Counted from the stretch's first letter, positions 11,301-20,681 are shown. The stretch: 64,000 nt of DNA from Bacteroidota bacterium (GCA_030680835.1 JAUXUD010000062.1:156057-220056), one strand, 5' to 3'. Notes: a model not told the origin generated them from the letters alone. Translations and numbers: made by a program.

Positions 11301-11591
11301 GCTTCGGATTATTCAAAAATTGTGGCTGTTAAGGAAAATCATATAACAGAATTAATTGTGGAAGTTTTTCCGAATCCGTTTAGCGATCAGCTCTTATTAA
11401 AAGCAGATAATTTTGAAGATACCGAAATGCAAATTGAAATACTTGATTTGAACGGAAAGCAGGTTTATACAAATAGTTTTACAGGCAGTAGTCATATTGT
11501 TAATAATTTGGAATCTTTACCGGCCGGAATCTATTTTGCGAAATTAAGCAGTAATGCAGAAACCAAAGTTGTGAAGCTGGTGAAGAGGTAA
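8355..11591 (+). CDS. Tandem paralogue of the preceding T9SS beta-helix protein
   Basis: Co-linear similarity along the whole length with 4926..8189 (e.g. TVIP..., LKAWTSMPNGVADT, SWITASEINS, T9SS CTD). Confidence 0.88.
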   Translation: MIRHFLNINLKKCHSIIIILFLSGFIHTRAQTVIPILPDAYSYVGNTQGFWFTSPTSIIITGLRVPDDGIIGDQSLQLIKLNAPPPVYTSYTSTFTTLHYSQNISGFNFIPVNIPVNAGERIGILGCRSSGTGQSISSLSEDSIYVSNIAGIPVTLTRAGCQSNIINGAATSFWQAPSSHQIGRVEIMYIVPRGKNNAGITGLVSPGLFCGGPQTIKIRLADKGANRLDSVRINWKLDGISQSTIYWTSPLDTLGSSAHANDTVITLGNAPFTFGVGRTLKAWTSMPNGVADTMNADDTLNIVLKTGLSGNYTVGGNSPDYPNILYAVAELNSFGVCGPVDFTIRSGAYNGRLSIGNVGGTSAGNPVVFRSSANHPDSVMINYASPNVTTGVLNLNGSSCLKFKSLTFNQTYYGASSCIYINGSASNDTFENCNINSITTPTAISYAVYDPSSGYTNGLVLKNNRISGGYHNIYLEGTSNCVIDGNILQGSFSGSYSLYNNNRIKFKNNTLNPLITNAIQDFDFWYADSSADFTGNKINLQNPACNMYFYYWRNGNNDRSLIANNVFTGSVAATTINIYMGYSSTHLGIYHNSFNLNYISGVGPTIFNDGANGIDVKNNVFANNASGCAASFYYPPSVYAVTSDYNNFYTNGPVLIRVVNPPANSANLPLWRAANPGVENNSMNYRPGFTSGINLMPNAFDSASWCLNGRGDHIVAVTDDINGISRPVNKTSGVPDIGAYEFTPQVLPPVATMVSGPAISGYTGQVYSFGSEIIARISWNNTYEIPPFVHIRRRTGIPPAHIIPASTPNYMFFYDSIYVPPGNYSYLLDLEYKDPWLGKINNEANLAVIKNTNPPLTQWALTSSTPTVDVTFNKISTPVLTSFGLFTGTDVSNPLPVHLLNLYAASTAKNIHVSWITASEINSSYFNLERSTDGKQFEVITQLKASGNSKTYREYAYDDIAGKSLLSKGMVYYRLAIIDIDGASDYSKIVAVKENHITELIVEVFPNPFSDQLLLKADNFEDTEMQIEILDLNGKQVYTNSFTGSSHIVNNLESLPAGIYFAKLSSNAETKVVKLVKR

Positions 11592-11646
11592 TTTATAACA
11601 CCAATTTACAACAATGAACCTACAATAAAATTAATCGAGCGATTTC

Positions 11647-11874
11647 TTAAATTGCACTTAAGAATTCGTCTGTTTCAATTTTTGCTTGTTTTAAAATACC
11701 CCTTAATGTTCCTTCGGCTATTACTTTATGTAATGGTACTACAGTTCCAATTTCACCATCTTTGGTTTTCTTTTTTAAAATCACATGACTTCCTTTTTGT
11801 CGGATGGCCCCAAATCCAAATTGTGCTAATATTTTTATTAATTCTTTACCGGAAAGTTGGGGCATTTTAGGCAT
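11647..11874 (-). CDS. hicA: HicA/YcfA-like mRNA interferase toxin
   Basis: SGKELIKILAQFGFGAIRQKGSHVILKK...VVPLHKVIAEGTLRGILKQAKI: dsRBD-like HicA signature with conserved GSH. Confidence 0.88.
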   Translation of the reverse strand: MPKMPQLSGKELIKILAQFGFGAIRQKGSHVILKKKTKDGEIGTVVPLHKVIAEGTLRGILKQAKIETDEFLSAI

Positions 11875-12112
11875 ACAATTCTGTTGAAAAAGTAGTAATG
11901 AAAGTTGGAGAAAAATCGCCCTGTGGAAATTCTTCCAAATAAAGCTCGGTTGCCTCCTTAAGATTCAGCAGTGCTTCTTCAATACTATAACCCTGACTTA
12001 TAGTTCCAACTTCAACGCATGTTGCAACATATATTTCGCCCTCTTTGTGTATACTGGCTGTGTATGTTTTCTGTTTGGTCATTGTATAACAAAAGTAAGA
12101 AATTAATTTCAC
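11867..12112 (-). CDS. hicB: HicB-family antitoxin
   Basis: YTASIHKEGEIYVATCVEVGTISQGYSIEEALLNLKEATELYLEE; overlaps hicA by 8 bp. Confidence 0.88.
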   Translation of the reverse strand: MKLISYFCYTMTKQKTYTASIHKEGEIYVATCVEVGTISQGYSIEEALLNLKEATELYLEEFPQGDFSPTFITTFSTELYA

Positions 12113-12120
12113 AAACCAAT

Positions 12121-12801
12121 TTACATTTTAATAATTTTCCCGTCTTCAATTTCAATGATACGGCTTGAACGCGAAGCAAATTCGGTATCGTGGGTTACAA
12201 TTAAAAGCGATTGATTATAAACTTCTGCGAGCTCCTGAAAAATATGAAACACGTTTTCGCTGTTCATTTTATCAAGGTTTCCTGTAGGTTCATCTCCCAT
12301 AATAATAAGCGGATCATTGATTAAAGAACGGGCTATGGCAACCCGCTGTTTTTCTCCGCCCGAAAGTTGGTTGGGCTTTTTTAAAGCTTCGTTTTCTATA
12401 CCCAGAATTTTCAGTTTATCGTAGGCTCTTTGTTCCACTTCATGCTCGGGATATTTGCCTAATTTTAAACCGGGCAACATCACATTTTTTAAAACCGAAA
12501 ATTCATTCAGCAAATAATGAAACTGAAATACAAATCCAATTTTTTCATTCCGGACCCGGGCCAGTTCCCCTTCCTTTTTGCCTCGGGTAGAAATGCCATC
12601 AATCCATACATCTCCTTCATAATCGGTATCCATGGTAGAGAGGATATAAAGCAAGGTTGATTTGCCACAACCCGATTTGCCAATCACGGCAACCAGTTCA
12701 CCTTTATTTACCGAAAAATTCATCTCTTTCAATACCTGAAACTTTACAGGATCATAAAAATATTTAGAAAGGTTTTTGGCTTCCAGAATTACTTTACTCA
12801 T
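12121..12801 (-). CDS. ABC transporter ATP-binding protein, LolD/MacB-like
   Basis: Walker [12 protein letters not shown], signature [15 protein letters not shown], Walker [14 protein letters not shown]. Confidence 0.93.
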   Translation of the reverse strand: MSKVILEAKNLSKYFYDPVKFQVLKEMNFSVNKGELVAVIGKSGCGKSTLLYILSTMDTDYEGDVWIDGISTRGKKEGELARVRNEKIGFVFQFHYLLNEFSVLKNVMLPGLKLGKYPEHEVEQRAYDKLKILGIENEALKKPNQLSGGEKQRVAIARSLINDPLIIMGDEPTGNLDKMNSENVFHIFQELAEVYNQSLLIVTHDTEFASRSSRIIEIEDGKIIKM

Positions 12802-12802
12802 A

Positions 12803-14062
12803 TTACTTTCCCCTGATTATAACCACCGGATCAACCTTACTTGCCTTGCGGGCTGGAAAATAACCTGCGAAATACGTGGTAAGCAACGAAAAAATACTGC
12901 CAATCAAATAAAACTTTATATTGTAATTGATCGGATAAGTTTTAATGGTTGGCAATGCCGTTGTATTAAACGGAACCTGATCTATTAATGCCGACAAACC
13001 AAACCCAAACACCAGACCCAGCAAACCTCCAAAAATTCCAATGCTTAGTGCAATAAAAATAAAAATCCGGTTCACATCCCTTCCCGAAAAACCGGTGGCT
13101 TTTAGTATTGCAATGGAATCCAGTTTTTGATAAATCATCATGTTTAAAATATTATAGATTCCAAAACCGGCAACAATCAATAAAGTAATTCCCACTGCAT
13201 ACGAAATTAAAGTCCGGATAAAAGTACCGGTTTCAAATTGTGAATTGGCGGTCTTGATGTCAATGGCTTCCACCTCAAATAATTCCTTATATTCTTTGGC
13301 CATCTGAGGTGCCAGTAAAATGTTTTTTAGTTTTATCTGCAGGTCGGTAATATAGTTATTCGATTCGCCCAATAATTTTTGGGTAGTATTTAAGGAGGCA
13401 TAACTTTGTACCTTGTCGATATCCGAAATCCCCGATTGAAAATAACCCACCACCTTTAAAGGCATGCGTTCCCCTTTGCTGGTTATAACCTGAATAACAT
13501 CGCCAATTTTGGCCATCATTTTTTCGGCAGCACCTTTGCCCAAAATGATGCTGTTGGGCGTGTTTTTCAAGGCAATATAATTGCCGGATGTTACGTAATC
13601 TTTAAAGTAATAATATCTGTTTTCAGCCTCTACATCAATTCCATTTATTACCCCGGTTAAATCAACAGCACCTACAGTATAAAAAACCTGGGTGGTAATT
13701 TTGGGTGCAATACCCAATACCCGATCATCTTTTTTCAGGGCATTTATAATGGCACCAATATTGTGAATCTGAAGGAGCTCATTTTTGGGTTTAATAGAGC
13801 TTATAAAATTATAGTGATCCTTGTATTGAACCGAGCCCTCAATAGGTTGCCGGGTAGAAGGCAGAATCTCATTATACAAACGGATATGGGGCGTACGGTT
13901 TAATATCAGGTTATCGAGCATATCATTTAAGCCCGACATAAAACTCAGCAACGCAATAAACATGGTAATGCTAAAGGTTACTCCTATGGCTGCCACCAGG
14001 GTTTGTTTCCAGTTTGCCAACAGCAATGAACGGGCGATATTTGCAATCAGTTTATACTTCAT
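12803..14062 (-). CDS. ABC transporter permease, FtsX/LolE-like
   Basis: MacB-PCD-like and FtsX domain (ILKATGFSGRDVNRIFIFIALSIGIFGGLLG); operonic with the ATPase. Confidence 0.9.
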   Translation of the reverse strand: MKYKLIANIARSLLLANWKQTLVAAIGVTFSITMFIALLSFMSGLNDMLDNLILNRTPHIRLYNEILPSTRQPIEGSVQYKDHYNFISSIKPKNELLQIHNIGAIINALKKDDRVLGIAPKITTQVFYTVGAVDLTGVINGIDVEAENRYYYFKDYVTSGNYIALKNTPNSIILGKGAAEKMMAKIGDVIQVITSKGERMPLKVVGYFQSGISDIDKVQSYASLNTTQKLLGESNNYITDLQIKLKNILLAPQMAKEYKELFEVEAIDIKTANSQFETGTFIRTLISYAVGITLLIVAGFGIYNILNMMIYQKLDSIAILKATGFSGRDVNRIFIFIALSIGIFGGLLGLVFGFGLSALIDQVPFNTTALPTIKTYPINYNIKFYLIGSIFSLLTTYFAGYFPARKASKVDPVVIIRGK

Positions 14063-15144
14063 TCTACCGGCAATATCAGTTCATCTGCTGCAGTAATTCC
14101 CGAAACGATTTCAATTTTCTGATAATCTTTCAAGCCGGTTTTTACAACAACCTTTTCTCCATTACTTTTCATTACCATCGAATCGTTTATCAGGTATATT
14201 CTGGGTATTAACAAGGCATTATTTTTTGTTTGCAAAACAATATTGGCTTCTATGGTTGTATTCGGATAAAGCACGGCAGGAGGCCTTGTAAACGCTGCTT
14301 CTACCAGAAAGGTTTTGCTTCGTTCATTCATGTATGGTGTAATGCGGGTAATTGTTGCTTCAAATACTTTTCCTTTATAACTGTCGAGCGTAACCAAAAC
14401 GTTTAAGCCGGATTTGATCCGTGTAATATCATACTCATCAACCTGCATTTCCAAAATAAAATTGGAGCCATCACCAATCACAGCCAGCGGGGTTTGTATA
14501 CCCACCAAATCTCCTTTTGATTTGTGAATGCGGTAAACAATTCCGTCAATTTCACTCTTTAAGGTATAATCCCTTTCCAGTTTGCCCGATATCAGCAGGT
14601 TTTTTCTGGATTGTGATGCGGTAAAATCCAACTGGCGTTTTAAATCATTGAATTTTATTATTGCAGAATAATAATTGGTTTTGGAGTTTTGGTAAGCGAG
14701 TTCACGTTGATCCAACTCCACTTCGGTACCCACCTGTTGTTGCCATAAAGCCTTTTGTTTAAAGTATAAAGCCGAATCATTTTTCATTTTATTAAGGGCA
14801 AGCTCAATTATAAGCCGGGCTTCATTGAGCTTGCCCTGATTGGCATTAATATCTGAAAAATCAGCAGCAAGTTCTGCATTCTCCTTGTTTAAACGCTGCA
14901 ACTCGTTCGCAATCGATAAAATAGGTGTACCCTTTTTAACAGAATCGCCTTCCCTTAAAAAAACAGTTTCAATAATTCCGTTAACCGTTGCGAAAGCCTG
15001 GTATTGATTTTTGCTCTTTACAATCCCCGAGGCATAAATGGATTCGGTAATGGGTTGAACCGAAGGTTTTATTTTTTCGACATTACTTTTGCAGGAAACA
15101 AAAAACAAAACGAAAACGAAAATGATAATTGGTTTGATGGTCAT
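14059..15144 (-). CDS. HlyD/RND-type periplasmic adaptor lipoprotein
   Basis: Lipobox VSCKSN; VNGIIETVFLREGDSVKKGTPIL biotinyl-lipoyl motif; overlaps the permease start. Confidence 0.88.
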   Translation of the reverse strand: MTIKPIIIFVFVLFFVSCKSNVEKIKPSVQPITESIYASGIVKSKNQYQAFATVNGIIETVFLREGDSVKKGTPILSIANELQRLNKENAELAADFSDINANQGKLNEARLIIELALNKMKNDSALYFKQKALWQQQVGTEVELDQRELAYQNSKTNYYSAIIKFNDLKRQLDFTASQSRKNLLISGKLERDYTLKSEIDGIVYRIHKSKGDLVGIQTPLAVIGDGSNFILEMQVDEYDITRIKSGLNVLVTLDSYKGKVFEATITRITPYMNERSKTFLVEAAFTRPPAVLYPNTTIEANIVLQTKNNALLIPRIYLINDSMVMKSNGEKVVVKTGLKDYQKIEIVSGITAADELILPVE

Positions 15145-15243
15145 AACCCGGCAAATCTATTCATAAAAATGAACCTACACAATGAGCCCGTTATTTGTTA
15201 TTAAAACAAACTTGCCTAACTTCGTATTTACCAAAAGTATAGA

Positions 15244-16461
15244 ATGAACAAGAAGATTTTACTATTAACCATCACTGTTTTAATGAGCATGTGTGCTTTT
15301 GCCCAACGCTACTACTCAAAAGTGTTCGACAGTGTGATGGTTGATTCATGGATTCAATACGGTTTTAATTTCGATTGTAATGGCGACAGTACGAATTTGT
15401 TTCTGGATATTTACAAACCCTGGGGAGATACCGCTATCAATGTACCTCTGGTAGTTTTGGCGCATGGTGGCTCTTTTATTCAGGGTAACCGGTCGAGTAC
15501 GGATATGATTGCACTTTGCAAAGAGTTAGCCAAAAGAGGGTATACAGTATGTACCATTGACTATCGTCTTAAAATTAATTTAACAAGCGGCAATACCTTA
15601 AGCAAAGAGTTTTCGCAGGCCGTATGGAGAGCTACCCAAGACCTGAGAGCAGCGATCAGATATTTCAGAAAAAGTATCGCTACAGGAAATGTTTATCACC
15701 TCGATTCAAATAATATTTTTACCGGCGGAGTTTCATCGGGAGGAATTATGGGCCTGCATTTGGCATTTTTAGACACTTACAGCGAGTTTAACACCATTGG
15801 ACTGGATACTGCAGTGATTGGCGACATTGAAGGCAAAAGCGGCAATCCCGGGTATAGCTGGCGGGTTAAAGGTGTGATTAGTTTATCAGGTGCTTTGGGC
15901 AATACTTCATGGATCAATAATAATAAAAATATGAGCCTGTGTTTTATGCATGGTGATAATGATCAAACGGTTCCATATAAGTCGGCATACTATAAATTGT
16001 TCGGACAAAATGTTGCATTCCTGCAAGGCGGATTTAGCATGGACAGTGCAGCCACCAAACAAAATATGAATACCCGCCTATACACCTTTAATGGAGCCGA
16101 TCATGTGCCTTTTGTGGGCAACGCAGCATATATGGACACCACGGTAAAATACATTGCTGGTTATTTGTATAAACAGGTAACAGGTTTAACGCCCGATGCA
16201 ATAGCGGAAGTGGCAGCTGATAAAGAGCGATTCCAATTGTTTCCCAATCCCGCAACAAACAGCGTAACGATAAATTTCGGAACGGTTAATTACCGAGATT
16301 TAAAGGTTGAATTCATGGATATGACCGGTAAAGTTTTGTTTGGTAAATTAGCAGATGAAAATGCAATGCAGATAAGTATCGAAAATTTAAATCCGGGAAT
16401 TTATTTGGTTCGTGTGAGCAATCAAACGCAATCCACTTTTCAACGCTTAGTGATTCACTAA
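15244..16461 (+). CDS. Alpha/beta hydrolase (esterase) with T9SS sorting domain
   Basis: VLAHGGSF, GGVSSGG nucleophile elbow, HGDNDQTVPY; C-term FQLFPNPATNSV...GIYLVRVSNQTQSTFQRLVIH. Confidence 0.87.
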   Translation: MNKKILLLTITVLMSMCAFAQRYYSKVFDSVMVDSWIQYGFNFDCNGDSTNLFLDIYKPWGDTAINVPLVVLAHGGSFIQGNRSSTDMIALCKELAKRGYTVCTIDYRLKINLTSGNTLSKEFSQAVWRATQDLRAAIRYFRKSIATGNVYHLDSNNIFTGGVSSGGIMGLHLAFLDTYSEFNTIGLDTAVIGDIEGKSGNPGYSWRVKGVISLSGALGNTSWINNNKNMSLCFMHGDNDQTVPYKSAYYKLFGQNVAFLQGGFSMDSAATKQNMNTRLYTFNGADHVPFVGNAAYMDTTVKYIAGYLYKQVTGLTPDAIAEVAADKERFQLFPNPATNSVTINFGTVNYRDLKVEFMDMTGKVLFGKLADENAMQISIENLNPGIYLVRVSNQTQSTFQRLVIH

Positions 16462-16829
16462 TGCCCTTAAAATTTCACAAGGTTTACGACTTCAAAAAAG
16501 ATGGAGCCGAGCCTCAGGCAATCAATACCATTCGTACGCTAAACATTGAAGGAACTTATATCACATTCATACATATTTCGGAGGGTTATTTTGCCATGGC
16601 CGATAAATGTCCACATGCCGGAGGCCGCCTGGGCCAGGGCAAGTGCACACCCGAAGGCCGCGTTATGTGTCCGGTTCACCGATACCAATACGATATAAAA
16701 ACGGGCAAAGGCCTACCCCAGCAAGGCGATTATGTAGATACGTTTCCAACCGAAACCAGAAGCGACGGAATTTATGTGGGATTGAAGACCAAGTGGTGGA
16801 AAGTATTCGACCCCGATGGGGTCGCATGA
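16461..16829 (+). CDS. Rieske [2Fe-2S] domain protein
   Basis: DKCPHAGGRLGQG...VMCPVHRYQYDIKTGKG: CxH...CxxH motif; the 3' end lies in a palindromic repeat. Confidence 0.87.
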   Translation: MPLKFHKVYDFKKDGAEPQAINTIRTLNIEGTYITFIHISEGYFAMADKCPHAGGRLGQGKCTPEGRVMCPVHRYQYDIKTGKGLPQQGDYVDTFPTETRSDGIYVGLKTKWWKVFDPDGVA

Positions 16830-16880
16830 TTATAGCGTGCGGCATATGTCTATAATCATGCGACCCCATCGGGGTCGAAC
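16807..16880. repeat. 74-bp nested palindrome, copy 2
   Basis: TTCGACCCCGATGGGGTCGCATGATTATAG - 14 nt - CTATAATCATGCGACCCCATCGGGGTCGAA. Confidence 0.92.
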
Positions 16881-17148
16881 CTTGTTTCAGAATAAGCTAT
16901 GCGAATATGTGTTTCAGAACGAGAATATTTGTTTTTAATTGAGATATATCTGCAAGTTGAAATAGTCTTTTACCACAGAGGAACAGGAGTTAAAACACAC
17001 GGAGGAAGATGAGTTTGTGTTGTACGAATGTTTTCGTTTTATAGGATGTTTTTCAGCATTTATTTGCGGGGTATTTTACCCAATCATTTTTAAAAACCAA
17101 TTTTATTCTTAACATTGAACAAAGCTTCTACCTTTAAAATGTAAGAAT

Positions 17149-19911
17149 ATGAAAAAAACAATACTATTATTTGCTGCAATTTTATTTTACACTTTTTCAT
17201 ACGCCGGAAGTATCTCCAAACCAAAATCTGCGCAATATGGTTTCATCGAAAACAAGGGACAAATTATTGACCAAAACAATCAACCCAACAAAGAGGTTTT
17301 GTATTTATACAGTTCAAACGGTTTGCAAGTGCAGTTAAGAAAAGGCGGCTTCAGCTATGAGATGATAAAAGCTGCTTCTGGCTCCTGGCCTCTGGGTTCT
17401 GGCATTACACAACAAAATCCAAAAGATAAATTCCAAGAACCCAAAACAGATACTATTTACACTCACAGAATAGATATTTCATTTTTGAACGCAAACACAA
17501 ATTCAAACATCACAGCCTTCGATCCCGCTAAAGATTATCTAAATTATTATACCACCGGTACCCATGTTTCCGATGTGCCTGTTGAGCAAGCGGGTGTAAC
17601 CCATGTACAGCATTATAAAAAAGTACTATACCAAAACATTTACCCAAATATAGATATAGAGTTTGTATTAAATGATGGAAAGCAAAAGGGTGCGTTTAAA
17701 TATAATTTCATCATTCATCCGGGCGGCAATATCAATGATATTAAACTAAAGTTTGATGGGGCAAACAATACTTCATTAACTGATGATGGAAACATATTAA
17801 TTGAAACTGTTAATGGCAATATTGAGGAAAGTATTCCGTCGAGTTATCAAATAAATGAAATAAGTAAACAACAAAGTGTATTAGTAGCTTATACCAGGTT
17901 AAGTGAAAATACTTATGGCTTCAATGCAAAGAATATCAACCCAAATTTAATTTTAGTGGTTGATCCAATGGGATGGGCTACCTATTGTGGAAGTAATGGA
18001 GGCAGTGATGCAGGGAATAGTGTTGCAACAGATTGGCTTGGAAATGTATATATAACGGGGAATACCTATTCTACCTCAAATATTGCAACAACCGGAACAC
18101 ATCAAACAAGTTTGAATAGTAGTGTTGACGCTTTTGTTGTTAAGTTTAATTCAGATGGTGTGCTACAATGGGGCACCTATTATGGGGGTTCATGGCAGGA
18201 GGATGGTTTAGGAATCAACATTGACACAAACTTAAACATTTTAATATGCGGTACCACATACTCTAGTACCGGAATTGCAACAAGCGGTGCTCATCAAACC
18301 ACTTTTGGTGGCGGCACGGGGGATGCTTTCATTGCAAAATTTGGGCCTTTTGGAACCTTGTATTGGGCAACTTACTATGGAGGAAGTTTGTCTGATTATG
18401 CATGGAGTATAACAAGTGATAAGCCCTATGGTTATGTTATGGTAGCTGGAAATACTTATTCAACCAGTGGTATTTCTACTTCAGGGGCTTTTCAAACTAT
18501 CAAGAGTGGTTCAGAGGATGCCTTTATCGTAAAATTTGATCCTTATGGAGTAATTGTTTGGGGAACATATTTTGGAGGGAGTAGCCCTGATCGTGGATAT
18601 AGCATAGCGACCGATTCATACGGGAATGTTATCGCTGCAGGTTATACGGGATCTGCAACAGGAATAGCAAGCACAGGAGCTTACCAAACCACTATTGGAA
18701 GTAATCCTGATGGATTTATTGTAAAGTTTAACTCGTCTGGTTTCAGACTATGGTCAACCTATGTTGGAGGTAATGGAGGTGATTATTTGTATGGTTTGAC
18801 TTCAAATACTAGTGGAGATATTTTCATAACAGGATATACTGGATCAACTTCAGGTATCTCTACTTCAGGGGCGTTTCAGACAACACTAACTGGAACTGGA
18901 TCTGACGCATTCATTGTTAAATTCAACGCCTCCGGGGCCCGTCTGTGGGGTACTTATTATGGGGGAAATCTGGGAGACTATGCAAATGGAATTGCTATAG
19001 ATGTATTAGGAAATGTATATATAACAGGTTACACTTTTTCTACATCCGGTATTGTTACATCCGGGGCATACAAGACTATATATGGTGGAGGTACAAATGA
19101 TGCATTTGTCGCAAAATTTAATTCAACCGGAACATCTCGCCTTTGGGGCACCTATTTTGGCGGAAGTGGTGATGATATTGCTTATGGAATAGCGAGAGGC
19201 GTGCTTGGAAATGTTTTTATCGTCGGTAAAACTGCTTCAACTTCTAATATTGCAACAACAGGATCATATCAAACCACCTATGGAGGTGGGGCGTATGATA
19301 TTTTTCTTGCATCATTTACCCCAAGCGGCGCCTTACCCGTAAAATTAATTTCATTTGATGCCAAAGCCATCAAAGAAAACGAAGCTATAAAAGTTAAATG
19401 CAACTGGAGCACAGCATCCGAAATAAACAATAATAATTTTACCATTGAACGCAGCAATGATTTGGAAAACTTTGAAGATATTGGCATTGTTAAAGGTGCC
19501 GGAAATAGTGTGAATACCCATTATTATGAGTTTACAGATCAAACTCCTTTTGGTTCGGCAACAATACCTGTTAAACCCAAAACCCTGTTCTACCGCCTGC
19601 GCCAAACCGATTTTGATGGAACAAATACTTTGAGTGAAATAAAAGCAGTTGAATTTGGAGACCTGGCTAATGACCAAATAAAATTGGTTTACGACAAAGA
19701 GCAATCTGTTTTACAAATCAATTCAGCATCGGCTCAAAAAATCGCCATCCAATTATATAGTTTAAGTGGCTCATTGCTGGCCTCATTCACCGAAAATATC
19801 AAAGAAGGAAGCCATATGATACCCATTCAGGCAAATGTTGCAGCCGGGTTTTATTTGTTAAAAACCCAGGTTGGAGATGAGGTTCAGTATTTTAAGGTTT
19901 GGATGAAATAA
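17149..19911 (+). CDS. SBBP-repeat beta-propeller secreted protein, T9SS substrate
   Basis: Repeated W.TYYGGS..D.....D..GNVYITGYT.S..I.TSGA.QT..GG..DAF..KF; T9SS-like C-terminus. Confidence 0.9.
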   Translation: MKKTILLFAAILFYTFSYAGSISKPKSAQYGFIENKGQIIDQNNQPNKEVLYLYSSNGLQVQLRKGGFSYEMIKAASGSWPLGSGITQQNPKDKFQEPKTDTIYTHRIDISFLNANTNSNITAFDPAKDYLNYYTTGTHVSDVPVEQAGVTHVQHYKKVLYQNIYPNIDIEFVLNDGKQKGAFKYNFIIHPGGNINDIKLKFDGANNTSLTDDGNILIETVNGNIEESIPSSYQINEISKQQSVLVAYTRLSENTYGFNAKNINPNLILVVDPMGWATYCGSNGGSDAGNSVATDWLGNVYITGNTYSTSNIATTGTHQTSLNSSVDAFVVKFNSDGVLQWGTYYGGSWQEDGLGINIDTNLNILICGTTYSSTGIATSGAHQTTFGGGTGDAFIAKFGPFGTLYWATYYGGSLSDYAWSITSDKPYGYVMVAGNTYSTSGISTSGAFQTIKSGSEDAFIVKFDPYGVIVWGTYFGGSSPDRGYSIATDSYGNVIAAGYTGSATGIASTGAYQTTIGSNPDGFIVKFNSSGFRLWSTYVGGNGGDYLYGLTSNTSGDIFITGYTGSTSGISTSGAFQTTLTGTGSDAFIVKFNASGARLWGTYYGGNLGDYANGIAIDVLGNVYITGYTFSTSGIVTSGAYKTIYGGGTNDAFVAKFNSTGTSRLWGTYFGGSGDDIAYGIARGVLGNVFIVGKTASTSNIATTGSYQTTYGGGAYDIFLASFTPSGALPVKLISFDAKAIKENEAIKVKCNWSTASEINNNNFTIERSNDLENFEDIGIVKGAGNSVNTHYYEFTDQTPFGSATIPVKPKTLFYRLRQTDFDGTNTLSEIKAVEFGDLANDQIKLVYDKEQSVLQINSASAQKIAIQLYSLSGSLLASFTENIKEGSHMIPIQANVAAGFYLLKTQVGDEVQYFKVWMK

Positions 19912-19966
19912 AGAAACAGAGCGGAGAAACAGAGCGTTAAGACAACAATTAATTCATACCTTTTCA

Positions 19967-20182
19967 TCAAGTGAAAACTACTTCCTGAATTTCATAATCT
20001 TTACCGGCAAAGTTTTTTAAGGTTTCCTCTCTTTGAACCTCCAGATAAAGTGTTAAAGCATCAAGAACGTTTTCGCGAAGTTCATCTATTGTTTTACCCT
20101 GCGATATCACAGACGGAATTTCTTCCAGTTGTCCTACCAACCAATTATTTTCGCCTTTTTCAACAATCATATTGAATTTCAT
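19967..20182 (-). CDS. Solitary HicB-like antitoxin-fold protein
   Basis: FNMIVEKGENNWLVGQLEEIPSVISQGKTIDELRENVLDALTLYLEVQREE; no adjacent HicA ORF. Confidence 0.75.
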   Translation of the reverse strand: MKFNMIVEKGENNWLVGQLEEIPSVISQGKTIDELRENVLDALTLYLEVQREETLKNFAGKDYEIQEVVFT

Positions 20183-20371
20183 TTCATTTAAAATTATTAT
20201 AAACGAATTTAACGATTTTTTGTATAATTATTATTATTTTTTCAATATCCACCTGCAAACAAAGGTCAATGCACCCCTATATAGAAAACAGGAGGTTTGG
20301 ATGAGCGTAGTAATTTTTATCCAAATTCACATAGTGTATGCCCTGAAAGGGCGATAATCATCAGCACGTTT

Positions 20372-20644
20372 ATTCTAAAAAATAAATGAACCTATACAAC
20401 GATGGGTATGGTCATTCTAAAAAATAAATGAACCTATACAACGATGGGTACGGTCATTCTAAAAAATAAATGAACCTATACAACGTTGGGTACGGTCATT
20501 CTAAAAAATAAATGGACCTATACAACGATGGGTACGGTCATTCTAAAAAATAAATGAACCTATACAACGATGGGTACGGTCATTCTAAAAAATAAATGAA
20601 CCTATACAACGTTGGGTACGGTCATTCTAAAAAATAAATGAACC
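20372..20644 (+). repeat. 42-bp tandem array, six full units plus a partial
   Basis: ATTCTAAAAAATAAATGAACCTATACAACGATGGGTACGGTC repeated every 42 bp (20372, 20414, 20456, 20498, 20540, 20582, 20624). Confidence 0.97.
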
Positions 20645-20681
20645 TTGTGTACTCCCGGGGAGGATTGATTTTATTGAAAAT

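Noticed and set aside
473-15190. Recurring ATGAACCTACA motif (about 474, 11614, 15168) resembling the 42-bp unit start
   Set aside because: One copy is inside permease coding sequence and the matches are short; likely chance without a genome-wide count.
20372-20644. Possible CRISPR array
   Set aside because: Contiguous 42-bp units with no unique spacers and no cas genes nearby; it is a tandem repeat.
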